A stretch of DNA of 64,000 nucleotides, taken from the NCBI GenBank assembly GCA_040221175.1, contig JAVJVK010000004.1, forward strand, positions 1,038,268 to 1,102,267, given 5' to 3'. This DNA is from Phycisphaerales bacterium. Lineage in GTDB: Bacteria > Planctomycetota > Phycisphaerae > Phycisphaerales > UBA1924. This document shows positions 1 to 8,640 of the stretch, in pieces. The notes under the pieces are model-generated. The model was not told the DNA's origin and did not search any database. It saw nothing but the letters and a program-made list of their open reading frames with translations. Every line of letters starts with the position of its first letter. Position 1 is the first letter of the stretch. Made by a program: the position numbers and the translations under genes.

Positions 1-1308
1 TGGCAGGCCGACGAACTCGATGACTTTCCGGGCAGCCTTCGGCAGGTCGTTGACCAGGTCCTCGTATCGCACCGTGAGGAAGTCGTTCCCGCACGCCTGC
101 TGCCAATGGGCCGCCAGACGCTCGTTCTCGGCGTACACGGCGGCAAGATCATCAAAGTCATCGGCATAGGGGATGGACGAAGGACGCAACCGCTCGAAGT
201 AGCAGGACAGGCAATTGTCGGCCGGATCGCGACGCGTATGGATGAACTTGGCGCCCGGCAGGATGCGATCGGCGAAGCCCAGCCGGCGCATGTTGGCCAG
301 ATCCTTGTTGGAGATGACCTTGACGGTCGGCGCCTTGGCGCGCATCGCTCGCTCGTATTCACTCGCACACGCGTCCATCTGCTCAACGGTCATCTCGCGG
401 ACAAACTCCGGCCATTGCGTGGGCTCGAAGTTCGTCTGAGCACCGCGGAGGATGAGTTGGAGCGTGAAGTCTTCGTCGGCGCCGAAGGCGTCTGGATGCG
501 CGTGGATGATGCGCTCGGTCAGCGTTGACCCGCTGCGGGGCATGCCCACGATGAACACCGCCCACGAGCCATCGCGGGTAGCACGGGGACCAGAGCGCAT
601 CCAGTCCTGGCTGAACGTCTCGATAATCCGATCATTCTCGGCCCGGTAGTCATCGATGCTGAAGGGCATGCCCAGTATGGCATTTCCTCGCCGGGCGGCC
701 TCGAGCGCTTCGGCAAACTGCTTGTTGCGTTCGTACACGCGGGCCATGGTGAGCAGCGTGCTGCGAAGCTGCGGCTCTTCGGGCAGATCGGCGGCCATCA
801 CGCGCTCGCCCAGCGCGATCGCATCGTCCAGCCGCTTTAGCTCCATGAGCACACGCACGCCGACCGCCGACAGCGAAGGATTCGTCGGATTGCTTGCCAC
901 GGCGGGCTCGAGCGTCTTCCACGCCCGCTTGAAGTTGCCCTGCATCTCGTACACTTCGGCTCGCCCGGCAATCGCGGGCGGAAAGCCCGGGTCGATCTTC
1001 AAAGCGTTGGTGTAGTGGGCCAGCGCGTCCCCGAGTCGGCCGGCATGTACGTAGGCCTCCGCAAGCTGAACCTCACGAAGCGGGGAGGGCGGCGCGTTGT
1101 CGACGACGAACTTGCGATGCTCGATGGCCTGGTCGATGTAGCCCGTTGCAAGGCAGACGTCGCCCATCAGCAGCCGGACCTCGGGGTCGCGCGGCAGGCT
1201 TTGAAGCAGGGTGAGCCCGAGGGCGTAGGCCTGCGGAAAGTCGCCCCGCGCGTTGGCCTCGCGGGCCATGTGGATCAGTTCTCGTGCTCGTTCGGGACTC
1301 AGGCTCAT
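1..1308 (-). CDS. TPR-containing sulfotransferase (3' end cut by window edge)
   Basis: The frame is open from an ATG at 1308 to position 1 without a stop, giving 436 codons; the C-terminus lies outside the window. Residues 1-210 are TPR-like helical repeats rich in Ala and Leu. After them comes the sulfotransferase PAPS-binding loop, GMPRSGST at about residues 255-262, followed by the Sulfotransfer_3-type region with a THxxRD-like stretch (FIHTRRDPADN). Proteins of this family transfer sulfate from PAPS to small molecules, glycans or proteins, and TPR-sulfotransferase fusions are common in marine bacteria. The acceptor cannot be told from sequence. The gene is divergent from the polyprenyl synthase at 1411. 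The family call is secure; the start is the first ATG after the divergent spacer. Confidence 0.85.
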   Translation of the reverse strand, partial: MSLSPERARELIHMAREANARGDFPQAYALGLTLLQSLPRDPEVRLLMGDVCLATGYIDQAIEHRKFVVDNAPPSPLREVQLAEAYVHAGRLGDALAHYTNALKIDPGFPPAIAGRAEVYEMQGNFKRAWKTLEPAVASNPTNPSLSAVGVRVLMELKRLDDAIALGERVMAADLPEEPQLRSTLLTMARVYERNKQFAEALEAARRGNAILGMPFSIDDYRAENDRIIETFSQDWMRSGPRATRDGSWAVFIVGMPRSGSTLTERIIHAHPDAFGADEDFTLQLILRGAQTNFEPTQWPEFVREMTVEQMDACASEYERAMRAKAPTVKVISNKDLANMRRLGFADRILPGAKFIHTRRDPADNCLSCYFERLRPSSIPYADDFDDLAAVYAENERLAAHWQQACGNDFLTVRYEDLVNDLPKAARKVIEFVGLP

Positions 1309-1410
1309 GGCCCATCATAAACCCGGATGCGGCCGCGTCTCGGGAACGCCCCAACGGGCCATGGCCTATCGTCGACGGCTTGGGGGACTCGTGCGGGAGG
1401 GAGGTCCTGC

Positions 1411-2442
1411 GTGCACAACCTGCTTGATCTCGACGCTTCGCTCGAACCCATCCAGGCGGAACTTGCCTCGTACCTGGGCCGAGTCGTCGACCGCTTTGAC
1501 GCCGCCCTGCACAGCGACATCCTCGCCGTCCAGCGGCTGACCCAGCACGTGGAACGCTACCGGGGCAAGATGCTCAGGCCCGCACTGGTCGCGTTGTCGG
1601 CCGGCGCCGCGCACGGCGATCTGGCCGAGGTTCTCCAAGGCCCCGGCGGCCCTGCCCTTGAGGTCATCGGCGCGGTGTGCGAGATGGTGCACATGGCCAC
1701 CCTCGTTCACGACGATGTGCTGGACGAGGCCGACACCCGACGCCGGGGCCGAACGGTCAACGCCATGAGCGGCAACGAGACGGCCGTGATTCTGGGCGAT
1801 TACCTCATCGCCGGGGCGTACCACCTGTGTTCAACGCTCGACGAGCAGGCCACAGCGCTTCGGATCGCGCGGGCCAGCATGGTGGTCTGCAGCGGAGAGC
1901 TGCTCCAACTCGATCGGCGCGACGATTTGAGCCTCGACCACGCAACCTACTTCGAGATCATCGACCGAAAGACCGCCGAACTCATCGCCGCCGCCTGCGA
2001 GCTCGGCGCCACCAAGGGCGGAGGGACCCCTGAGGCCGTATCGGGTCTGGAGGCCTTCGGTCGGCAGATCGGCGCCGCCTTCCAGGTGCGCGATGATCTG
2101 CTGGACCTCACCGGCCGCGAAGAGGTCGTCGGCAAGAGCGTGGGACGCGATGCGCGCAAGGGCAAGCTCACCCTGCCGGTCATCCACCACCTGTCCGAAG
2201 CTGAGCCGGCCGAGAGGGCGCACAGCCTGGCCCTGGCGCTCCGGGCGGCCCGAGACGAGGACGACGACGCCCCCGCGCAGCTCCGCCAGCGGCTGGAGAC
2301 CACCCATTCGATCCAGCACGCCCAGGAGACCGCCGAAACGATCGTCGCCCGGGCGCGGGAGCAGTTGGAGCTGCTGGCGGACTCGCCGGCACGACGGGCC
2401 CTGCTGGCGATGGCCGAGGCCGTAGTGAGCCGGGCATTCTGA
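1411..2442 (+). CDS. Polyprenyl (long-chain isoprenyl) diphosphate synthase
   Basis: This 343-residue trans-isoprenyl diphosphate synthase condenses isopentenyl diphosphate onto an allylic primer to make the long side chain of a respiratory quinone. Both aspartate-rich motifs are visible, DDVLD at about residues 101-105 and DDLLD at about 228-232; both bind magnesium-diphosphate. The region GKMLRP near residue 53 is the usual substrate-binding lysine/arginine segment. The GTG at 1411 is preferred because a GGGAGGGAGG Shine-Dalgarno run lies about 7 bases upstream and family homology begins just after it. The longer frame back to 1327 adds a low-complexity, non-family N-terminus. Product chain length (hepta- to octaprenyl or longer) is not decidable here. 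The tRNA gene follows after about 95 bases. Confidence 0.88.
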   Translation: MHNLLDLDASLEPIQAELASYLGRVVDRFDAALHSDILAVQRLTQHVERYRGKMLRPALVALSAGAAHGDLAEVLQGPGGPALEVIGAVCEMVHMATLVHDDVLDEADTRRRGRTVNAMSGNETAVILGDYLIAGAYHLCSTLDEQATALRIARASMVVCSGELLQLDRRDDLSLDHATYFEIIDRKTAELIAAACELGATKGGGTPEAVSGLEAFGRQIGAAFQVRDDLLDLTGREEVVGKSVGRDARKGKLTLPVIHHLSEAEPAERAHSLALALRAARDEDDDAPAQLRQRLETTHSIQHAQETAETIVARAREQLELLADSPARRALLAMAEAVVSRAF

Positions 2443-2538
2443 CCACCGGTTGCCCGGAATCGTGGGCGGCCGGACGGGCCTTGGGCCGGTGACGGCGCAA
2501 TAATCAGGTTCCGGTGGCCCCAGGCCATCGGCAGCCCC

Positions 2539-2623
2539 GGGCGTGTGCCAGAGTGGACTAATGGGGCGGATTGCAAATCCGTTTGGCGAAAGCCGTTCGT
2601 GGGTTCGAATCCCACCGCGCCCT
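2539..2623 (+). tRNA. tRNA with GCA (Cys) anticodon and long class-II variable arm
   Basis: A full cloverleaf can be folded by hand. The acceptor stem is 2539-2545 with 2616-2622 (one G-U), and the D stem CCA/TGG encloses an 11-base loop. The anticodon stem GCGGA/TCCGT carries the loop TTGCAAA, so the anticodon is GCA, which reads UGC and UGU. The T arm is GTGGG/CCCAC with loop TTCGAAT. Between the anticodon and T arms lies a 16-base variable region containing GGC-GAAA-GCC, the layout of class II tRNAs such as tRNA-Ser, whereas ordinary bacterial tRNA-Cys is class I. The discriminator base is T2623, the usual Cys identity base, and CCA is not encoded. The anticodon arm looks cysteine-like and the rest of the body serine-like. 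Confidence 0.88.
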
Positions 2624-2685
2624 CTTCTTTGCTCCCGCGACGAATTCGTCGCGCGAACCCGAATACTTCCCGATCGGAGGCTCTG

Positions 2686-3855
2686 ATGACCACCGCCGCT
2701 CCCGCTCAGAAGGCCGGCCTCGAAGGCGTCGTCGCCGGCGACACCGCGATCTGCAACGTCGAGCAAGACGCCCTGATCTATCGCGGCTACGAGATCCACG
2801 ACCTGGCCGAGAACGCCAGCTTCGAGGAGGTCGCCTACCTGCTGCTCGAGGGCGAAAAGCCCACCGCCGAGCAGTTGCAGTTCTTCAAGGACGAACTGAT
2901 CGCCAACCGGGCCCTGCCCACCCAGGTCATCGACTACCTCAAGACGGTCAAGCCCATGGTCATCGCCGGCAGCGCGGTGCCCATGGACATCCTCCGCACG
3001 GCCGTCAGCCTGCTGGCCAACCTGGACAAGGAGTGCCAGGACATCAGCCCGGAGGCCAACCTCCGCAAGGCCAAGCGGTTGACCGCCAAGATCCCCACCA
3101 TCATCGGCCACATGCAGAACGTCATCGACGGCCGCGAGATCGTCGCGCCCGACACCGGCGGGGACGCCAACCTGAGCCACGCAGCCAACATGCTCTACCT
3201 GATGAGCGGCCAGCGCCCCGACGCCGAAGCCGAGAAGGTCGTCGACGTCTCGCTGACCCTCTACGCCGAGCATGACTACAACGCCAGCACGTTCACCAGC
3301 CGCGTCATCGCCGGCACCCTCAGTGACATGCACGGCGCGGTCACTGGGGCCATCGCCGCCCTGAAGGGCCCGCTGCACGGCGGCGCCAACGAGGCCGCGA
3401 TGGACATGCTCCGCGAGATCATGAAGGACCTGGACGGCAAGATCGAGCCGCAGGCCGTGCAGCAGTGGATGCACAAGGCCTTCGAAGAGAAGCGCAAACT
3501 CATGGGCTTCGGCCACCGCGTGTACAAGAACGGCGATCATCGCGCCCCGATCCTGCACAAGCTGGGCCGCGCGGCCGCCGAAAAGCGCGGGGCCGAGTAC
3601 GTCAAGTGGTTCGACCTGGGCGAGATCGTGCAGAAGATCATGCTCGACGAGAAGAACATCCATCCCAACGTCGACTTCCCCTGCGGCATGACGTATTACG
3701 CGCTTGGCATCCCCGTGCCCCAGTACACGCCCATCTTTGTGGCCGCCCGCATCACCGGCTGGGCCGCCCACATCATGGAGCAGCACGCCAACAACCGCCT
3801 CATCCGCCCGAGGGCGAACTACGTCGGTCCCGACCTGCGCAAGTGGAACGGCTGA
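2686..3855 (+). CDS. gltA: Citrate synthase
   Basis: Citrate synthase joins oxaloacetate and acetyl-CoA at the entry to the TCA cycle. The 389-residue length fits the short bacterial/2-methylcitrate-synthase-like class. The catalytic triad positions are visible: His231 in GPLHGGANEA, His277 in GFGHRVYK and Asp330 in NVDFPCG. The ATG at 2686 follows CGGAGG by 5 bases, a clear ribosome binding site; the frame upstream runs through the tRNA gene and cannot be coding. kynA follows 9 bases after the stop on the same strand, so the two are probably co-transcribed. A methylcitrate synthase activity cannot be excluded from motifs alone, but no other prp gene is nearby. Confidence 0.95.
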   Translation: MTTAAPAQKAGLEGVVAGDTAICNVEQDALIYRGYEIHDLAENASFEEVAYLLLEGEKPTAEQLQFFKDELIANRALPTQVIDYLKTVKPMVIAGSAVPMDILRTAVSLLANLDKECQDISPEANLRKAKRLTAKIPTIIGHMQNVIDGREIVAPDTGGDANLSHAANMLYLMSGQRPDAEAEKVVDVSLTLYAEHDYNASTFTSRVIAGTLSDMHGAVTGAIAALKGPLHGGANEAAMDMLREIMKDLDGKIEPQAVQQWMHKAFEEKRKLMGFGHRVYKNGDHRAPILHKLGRAAAEKRGAEYVKWFDLGEIVQKIMLDEKNIHPNVDFPCGMTYYALGIPVPQYTPIFVAARITGWAAHIMEQHANNRLIRPRANYVGPDLRKWNG

Positions 3856-3864
3856 TCGGCAACG

Positions 3865-4722
3865 ATGTCCCAACGCGAGTTCGAGTCGACACTGCACACC
3901 GATCTGGCCGACCGTATGACCTACGGCGGCTATCTGCATCTCGAGAAGGTCCTCACGGCTCAACAGCCACTGAGTTCGCCCGCGCATCACGACGAGATGC
4001 TGTTCATCATCCAGCACCAGACCACCGAACTGTGGCTGAAGCTGATGATCCACGAGCTGCGCGCCGCGATCGTGGCGGTGCAGAACGACGACCTCGAGCC
4101 CAGCTTCAAGATCCTCGCCCGCGTCAAGCACATCCTCCAGCAGTTGCTCAACCAGTGGAGCGTGCTGGCGACGCTCACGCCGACCGAGTACGCCCAGTTC
4201 CGCGGCGTGCTCAGCAACGCCAGCGGCTTCCAGAGCTTCCAGTACCGGCTCGTCGAATTCCTGCTGGGCAACAAGGACCGCCGCATGCTCAAGGTGCACG
4301 AGCTTGACGCCGCAAACCACGCCGTGCTCAAGGAAGCCTTGGAATCGCCGAGCATCTACGACGCGTTTCTCGCTTGCATGAAGCGGCAGGGACTGCCCAT
4401 CCCCGGCGACGCCGTAGAACGAGACTTCAGCCAGCCCCGCGAGATGGATGAGCGTGTGATTGACGTGCTCAAGACCGTTTACGAGAACCCGCACGAGCAC
4501 TGGGCCAGCTACGAGATGGCCGAGAAGTTGGTAGACGTCGACGACCAGTTTGGCCAGTGGCGTTACCGTCACCTGCGCACGGTGCACCGCATCATCGGCA
4601 TGAAGCGCGGCACCGGCGGCAGCAGCGGCGTGCCCTTCCTCCGCCAGATGATCGACCACCAGTTCTTTCCCGAACTCTGGGAGGTCAGGACACGGATCGA
4701 GGAACTACCGGCACCGAAGTAG
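3865..4722 (+). CDS. kynA: Tryptophan 2,3-dioxygenase
   Basis: This haem enzyme opens the indole ring of L-tryptophan to N-formylkynurenine, the first step of the kynurenine pathway. The 285-residue protein carries the family hallmarks: MTYGGYLHL near the N-terminus, DEMLFIIQHQT with His51 of the active site, RYRHLRTVHRIIG with His236 as the likely proximal haem ligand, and GTGGSSGVPFLR. It starts 9 bases after citrate synthase; no strong Shine-Dalgarno is seen, which suggests coupling to the upstream gene. The stop lies 6 bases from the convergent histidine kinase stop. No other kynurenine-pathway gene is in the window. Confidence 0.95.
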   Translation: MSQREFESTLHTDLADRMTYGGYLHLEKVLTAQQPLSSPAHHDEMLFIIQHQTTELWLKLMIHELRAAIVAVQNDDLEPSFKILARVKHILQQLLNQWSVLATLTPTEYAQFRGVLSNASGFQSFQYRLVEFLLGNKDRRMLKVHELDAANHAVLKEALESPSIYDAFLACMKRQGLPIPGDAVERDFSQPREMDERVIDVLKTVYENPHEHWASYEMAEKLVDVDDQFGQWRYRHLRTVHRIIGMKRGTGGSSGVPFLRQMIDHQFFPELWEVRTRIEELPAPK

Positions 4723-4728
4723 ACGGGC

Positions 4729-5580
4729 TCATTCCGTCCCCGGCAGCGCAATCACGAAGTCCGTCCCCCGCCCTACTTCGCTCGTGAACGTCATCTCGCC
4801 CCCGCTGGCCTGCACGATGCGCCGGCTCGTCGGCAAGCCAAGCCCCGTGCCGCCCTGCTTGGTGGTGAAGTAGGGGTGGAAGATCCGCTCGGCCGTATCT
4901 TCGGCCATGCCGGGACCGGTATCGGTCACGTGGATCTCGATCATGCCGTCGCGCGGCCGATGGCGGACACGCAGCATCAGTTCCTTTGGCGTCGCGCCGT
5001 CTGCGTCGGCCATCGCCTGCGTGGCATTGAGCATGAGATTCAGCACGGCCTGCTTCAGCCGGGGCGCGTCGACCTGCACTAATGCCGGCTCCTGCGCAAG
5101 CTCGACCCGGATGCGCACGCCGCGGCTCTCGGCCTGGGGCAGGAAGAAGTCGGCCAGCTCTTCAACCAGCCTGTTCAAGTCCACCCGCGTAGGGCTCAGC
5201 CGAAGCTCGCCGGCAAAGTCGAGGAAGTCGCTGAGGATGTCGCCCAGCCGCTCGACCTCGCGCTTCAACGTGCCCGCCCGCCGCACCAGCCGCCCCCGCT
5301 GCTGCTCGTCGACCGCCGAGATGTCGTTCACCGCCTCGGCCAATAGCTGCGCGTTCATGCCGATGGTCGATAGGGGGTTCTTGATCTCGTGCGCAAGTCC
5401 GCCGGTCATTGAACCGATCTCGGCAAGGTGCTCGGCCGCCCGGGCCCGGCCCTCGGCCTGCCTGGCACGCCGCATGAGCACGCGCGTGGCCCACCAGCCT
5501 GCGGCGGCCGCGACCAGGAGGCCGCCGCCGAAACCCGCCAGCGCGTTGGTCAATGGTGTGCCCCACGGTTCGAGCGACAT
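4729..5580 (-). CDS. Membrane-anchored sensor histidine kinase (HisKA + HATPase)
   Basis: This is a short (283 aa) histidine kinase with one N-terminal transmembrane helix at about residues 12-35 and no recognisable periplasmic sensor domain. The H-box AHEIKNPL has the phospho-accepting His64. It is followed by a dimerisation helix and an ATPase domain with N-box NLMLNATQAM, G1-like VTDTGPGMA and a G2 region GGTGLGLPTSRRIV. Kinases of this architecture resemble NtrB/AtoS-type kinases. No response regulator is adjacent. It lies 33 bases downstream of the cold-shock gene on the same strand and may share its transcript. The stimulus is unknown. Confidence 0.88.
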   Translation of the reverse strand: MSLEPWGTPLTNALAGFGGGLLVAAAAGWWATRVLMRRARQAEGRARAAEHLAEIGSMTGGLAHEIKNPLSTIGMNAQLLAEAVNDISAVDEQQRGRLVRRAGTLKREVERLGDILSDFLDFAGELRLSPTRVDLNRLVEELADFFLPQAESRGVRIRVELAQEPALVQVDAPRLKQAVLNLMLNATQAMADADGATPKELMLRVRHRPRDGMIEIHVTDTGPGMAEDTAERIFHPYFTTKQGGTGLGLPTSRRIVQASGGEMTFTSEVGRGTDFVIALPGTE

Positions 5581-5613
5581 ATATGGAGCATAGTGGCCTG
5601 ACCGGGTGCGAAA

Positions 5614-5898
5614 CTACCGGCGCGGCGTCCGCTTGGCCTCCGGAGCATCGGACCTGGTCTCAACGGCGCCCGGACGCTCGACCCGCGTGGCCTTCCACCC
5701 CCGCGCGGTCTTCTCGGCGTCATACTCGACCATTGATCCGTCGCGCAAGGAGCGATACCCCGGCCCCTTGATGGCCGAGTAGTGCACCATGACGTCCTGA
5801 CCCTGCGGGCCGATGATGAAGCCGTAGCCCTTGCGGGCGTCGAACCACTTCACCTCTCCCTCGAGACCCACCAGCACATCCGTCGGCTTGTCGGACAT
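5614..5898 (-). CDS. Cold-shock domain protein
   Basis: A 94-residue protein with one cold-shock domain of the OB-fold type: GEVKWFDARKGYGFI contains RNP1 (KGYGFI), and VMVHYSAI is the RNP2-like segment. Proteins like this bind single-stranded RNA or DNA and act as RNA chaperones. The C-terminal extension of about 25 residues is charged and basic. ATG at 5898 is chosen because GGAG lies 8 bases upstream and the domain begins soon after; the same frame is open back to 6048 but lacks family similarity there. The first half of RNP2 is less canonical (VHY rather than VHF). Confidence 0.86.
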   Translation of the reverse strand: MSDKPTDVLVGLEGEVKWFDARKGYGFIIGPQGQDVMVHYSAIKGPGYRSLRDGSMVEYDAEKTARGWKATRVERPGAVETRSDAPEAKRTPRR

Positions 5899-6150
5899 GG
5901 GCTCAGCTCCGCCATTCAAGCCCGCGAACAGCCCCACGTCGCGGGAAGAGTGAACGGCCATCAGTCCGGTCGGCACGGGCCAACCTTCGCCGGGCTTACC
6001 CAGTTTACCAATTGCGTCAGCCGAGCGTGACATGAAATTGCGCTTCAACGAGGAAGTTCGCGGAATCTTGATCGACGCCTCGCCCTACGCGCATGAAATG
6101 ACGCTCACGCCTCCCCTGTCTGAGGGATGCTCCAACGACGCCGGGCAACG
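5899..6150. other. Gene-free spacer between cold-shock gene and pnp terminator
   Basis: About 250 bases hold the 5' leader and presumed promoter of the minus-strand cold-shock gene and the tail beyond the pnp terminator. Open frames crossing it show no family similarity. The segment around 5990-6060 is relatively A/T-rich and could hold the promoter, but no convincing -35/-10 pair could be fixed by eye. Confidence 0.5.
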
Positions 6151-6175
6151 AAAAAACCCCGCATACAGCGGGGCT
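6151..6175 (-). terminator. Rho-independent terminator of pnp
   Basis: Read on the minus strand, GCCCCGC and GCGGGG pair around a short TGTAT loop and are followed directly by six T residues. It lies 25-50 bases downstream of the pnp stop codon, the expected place for its intrinsic terminator. Confidence 0.9.
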
Positions 6176-6199
6176 TATGCGTCAGTCAGTCACGAGGGT

Positions 6200-8554
6200 T
6201 CAGTCGACGGCGGCGGGTCGACGGCCACCGCGACGCTTCGAGCGACGTCCATCGCGGCCACCTTCACGGTTACCGTCCCGGCCGCCGTCACGGTCACGAT
6301 CGCCATCGCGATCCCGGCCGCGACCTCTGGAACCGCGATCACCGCGGCCGCCACGGCCCTCGCGCTCGCCGCCGCGTTCTTCGTCATCGCCGCCGCCGCG
6401 TTCCTCGGGCGGCAGGGCCTGCTTGCGGCTGAGCTTGATGCGGCCCTGGTCGTCGACCAGGATGACCTTCACCGTCACCTCGTCGCCCACGTTGACCACG
6501 TCGGTGACCTTCTCGACGTAGCCGTCCTTGAGCTCGCTGATGTGGCACATGCCGTCGGTGCCCGCGGCGATCTCGATGAAGGCGCCGAAGTCGCGGACGC
6601 TCACGACCTTGCCGGTGTAGATCGAGCCGACCTTGATCTCTTCACCCAGCGCTTCGATTTCCTGCTTGGCGCCCGCGAGGCTGTCGCCGTCGGTCGAGGC
6701 GACCGACACGGTGCCGTCCTCGGCCACGTCGACCTGCACGCCCCACCGCTCCTGGATGCCGCGGATGGTCTTGCCGCCCGGGCCGATGAGCTTGCCGATC
6801 TTCTCGGGATTGATCTTGATGGTCTCGATGCGGGGCGCGTAACGAGAGATGTCCTCGCGGGGTGCTTCGATCACCTGCTCCATGATGTCGATGATCTCCA
6901 GCCGACCCTCGCGAGCCTGGTCGAAGATCAGCTCGATCTGGTCCATCTCAAGGCCGCGGGCCTTAAGGTCCAGCTGGATGCCCGTGATGCCGTCACGCGT
7001 GCCGGCGATCTTGAAGTCCATGTCGCCGAAGAAGTCTTCCTCGCCGATGATGTCGGTGATGTAGACCTCGTTCTGACCGTTCTCGTCGGTCACGCGACCG
7101 ACCGAGATGCCAGCGCACGTCGCGCGGATCGGCACGCCGGCATCCATGAGCGCCAGGCACCCACCGCAGATCGACGCCATCGACGACGAACCGTTGCTCT
7201 CGGTGATGTCGCTCACCAGGCGAATGGTGTAGGGGAACTCGTCCGGCCCGGGCAGGATGCCCAGCAGGCTGCGCTCGGCCAGGGCGCCGTGGCCGATCTC
7301 ACGTCGGCCCGGGCCCATGATGCGGCCGGCCTCGCCCACGCAGAAGGGCGGGAAGTTGTAGTGCAGCGTGAACTTTTTGCTGTACTCGGGCATCAAGCCG
7401 TCGACGATCTGCGCGTCCTTGCCCGTTCCAAGCGTGCAGCTCACCAGGCTCTGCGTCTCGCCGCGCTGGAAGATCGCCGAGCCGTGCGTCCGCTCGAAGT
7501 AGCCGACCTGGCCGTAGATAGGTCGCAGCTCCTTGGCCTTGCGGCCATCGGCGCGAAGGCCCTTTTCGACCAGCAACTGACGCGTGACCTTCTTCTCCAG
7601 CGTGCGGAAGGCTTCCTTGGCCATCGCGCGCTGCTTCGTGCTCTCGAGGTGTTCGCCGGGCGTGCCGTCTTCGATGATCGGGAAGTGCTCATCGAGCACC
7701 TCGTTGCGGATCTCGCCCACCGCCTGGCTGCGATCGTGCTTGCCGGGAATCTGCCGGGCCTTCATGAGCCTGGCCTTGGCGGCCTTGGCCACCGTCTCCA
7801 CGATGTCGTCGGCGGGCAGGTTGATGTTGTCGCCCAGCCGCTTCTCCTGGCCGGCCTCGGCCGCCAGATCCTCGATCAATTCGAGGATTTCGCCGATGAC
7901 TTCCTGGCCGAACTCGATGGCGTCCAGCACGTCGTCGTCGGGCACCTCGGCGGCGCCGACCTCGATCATGTTGATGCCATCGGCGTGGCCGCTGAGCACC
8001 ATGTCCAGATCGCTGTAGTCCATCTGGCTGGCCGTCGGGTTGGCCACCAGCGTCGGGCCATCATCGGTGTGCACGCGGCCAACGCGGACCGTGGCGATGG
8101 GTCCCTCGAAGGGTGCGTCGCTGAGCGTCAGGGCGGCCGAGGCGGCCACCGACGCAAGCACGTCGGTGTCGTTCTCGCCGTCGTGGCTCATGACCCAGCA
8201 CTGGATCTGCACTTCATCGATGAAGCCATCGGGGAAGAGCGGGCGGATGGGCCGGTCGATCATCCGCATGGTGAGGATTTCCTTCTCGTTGGGAGCGCCC
8301 TCACGCTTGCGGAACCCGCCGGGGAACTTGCCCGCCGCCGGCAGCTTCTCGCGGTAATCGACCTGCATCGGGAAGAAGTCCAACCCAGGACGCGGGTCGG
8401 CCCGCACCACCGTGGCCAGCACGGCGCTTCCGCCATACCGCAGGATGACCGCCGAGGAGGCCAGGCGTGCCACCACGCCGGTCTCGATCGACATCATGCG
8501 GCCCGCGATCTCGCGCTCGACCTTGATCTGCTCGGAAATCAGAACGTCTGCCAT
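6200..8554 (-). CDS. pnp: Polyribonucleotide nucleotidyltransferase (PNPase)
   Basis: PNPase degrades RNA 3' to 5' by phosphorolysis and is a core enzyme of mRNA turnover. The 784-residue protein has the full order: first RNase PH domain, helical linker, second RNase PH domain (CGGCLALMDAGVPI region), KH domain with the GPGG loop in KIGKLIGPGGKTI, and an S1 domain (VGSIYTGKVVSVRDFGAFIEI). Typical PNPases end near 700-720 residues; this one adds about 60 residues made almost wholly of Arg, Gly and Asp, such as RGGRGDRGSRGRG, probably an RNA- or protein-binding tail. rpsO lies upstream on the same strand, the classical rpsO-pnp order, with a terminator and leader hairpin in between. Confidence 0.97.
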   Translation of the reverse strand: MADVLISEQIKVEREIAGRMMSIETGVVARLASSAVILRYGGSAVLATVVRADPRPGLDFFPMQVDYREKLPAAGKFPGGFRKREGAPNEKEILTMRMIDRPIRPLFPDGFIDEVQIQCWVMSHDGENDTDVLASVAASAALTLSDAPFEGPIATVRVGRVHTDDGPTLVANPTASQMDYSDLDMVLSGHADGINMIEVGAAEVPDDDVLDAIEFGQEVIGEILELIEDLAAEAGQEKRLGDNINLPADDIVETVAKAAKARLMKARQIPGKHDRSQAVGEIRNEVLDEHFPIIEDGTPGEHLESTKQRAMAKEAFRTLEKKVTRQLLVEKGLRADGRKAKELRPIYGQVGYFERTHGSAIFQRGETQSLVSCTLGTGKDAQIVDGLMPEYSKKFTLHYNFPPFCVGEAGRIMGPGRREIGHGALAERSLLGILPGPDEFPYTIRLVSDITESNGSSSMASICGGCLALMDAGVPIRATCAGISVGRVTDENGQNEVYITDIIGEEDFFGDMDFKIAGTRDGITGIQLDLKARGLEMDQIELIFDQAREGRLEIIDIMEQVIEAPREDISRYAPRIETIKINPEKIGKLIGPGGKTIRGIQERWGVQVDVAEDGTVSVASTDGDSLAGAKQEIEALGEEIKVGSIYTGKVVSVRDFGAFIEIAAGTDGMCHISELKDGYVEKVTDVVNVGDEVTVKVILVDDQGRIKLSRKQALPPEERGGGDDEERGGEREGRGGRGDRGSRGRGRDRDGDRDRDGGRDGNREGGRDGRRSKRRGGRRPAAVD

Positions 8555-8616
8555 CTGTAAGACCTCTATGGGTAGGAGCCGAGCGATCAGGCCGCTGACT
8601 CAACAATCGCCAAACA

Positions 8617-8640
8617 CCGGCGTCCACGTGGTGACGCCGG
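8617..8640 (-). promoter_or_regulatory. Leader hairpin in the rpsO-pnp spacer
   Basis: The 366-base spacer between rpsO and pnp (8555-8920) has no gene. Besides the rpsO terminator it contains a perfect 8-bp stem, CCGGCGTC/GACGCCGG, around an 8-base loop and followed on the minus strand by TGTTTGG. It sits about 60 bases upstream of the pnp start. In Escherichia coli the pnp leader hairpin is cut by RNase III and mediates PNPase autoregulation. A similar role here is inference; the stem itself is seen in sequence. More GC-rich inverted repeats occur near 8775-8815. Confidence 0.45.

Noticed and set aside
2545-2685. N-terminal extension of citrate synthase through the tRNA
   Set aside because: The frame is open only because it crosses the tRNA gene; the ATG at 2686 has a good Shine-Dalgarno and family homology begins there.
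6032-8560. 842-codon plus-strand frame across pnp
   Set aside because: It is the complement of the PNPase gene; GC-rich DNA keeps antisense frames open. No motif, no ribosome binding site.
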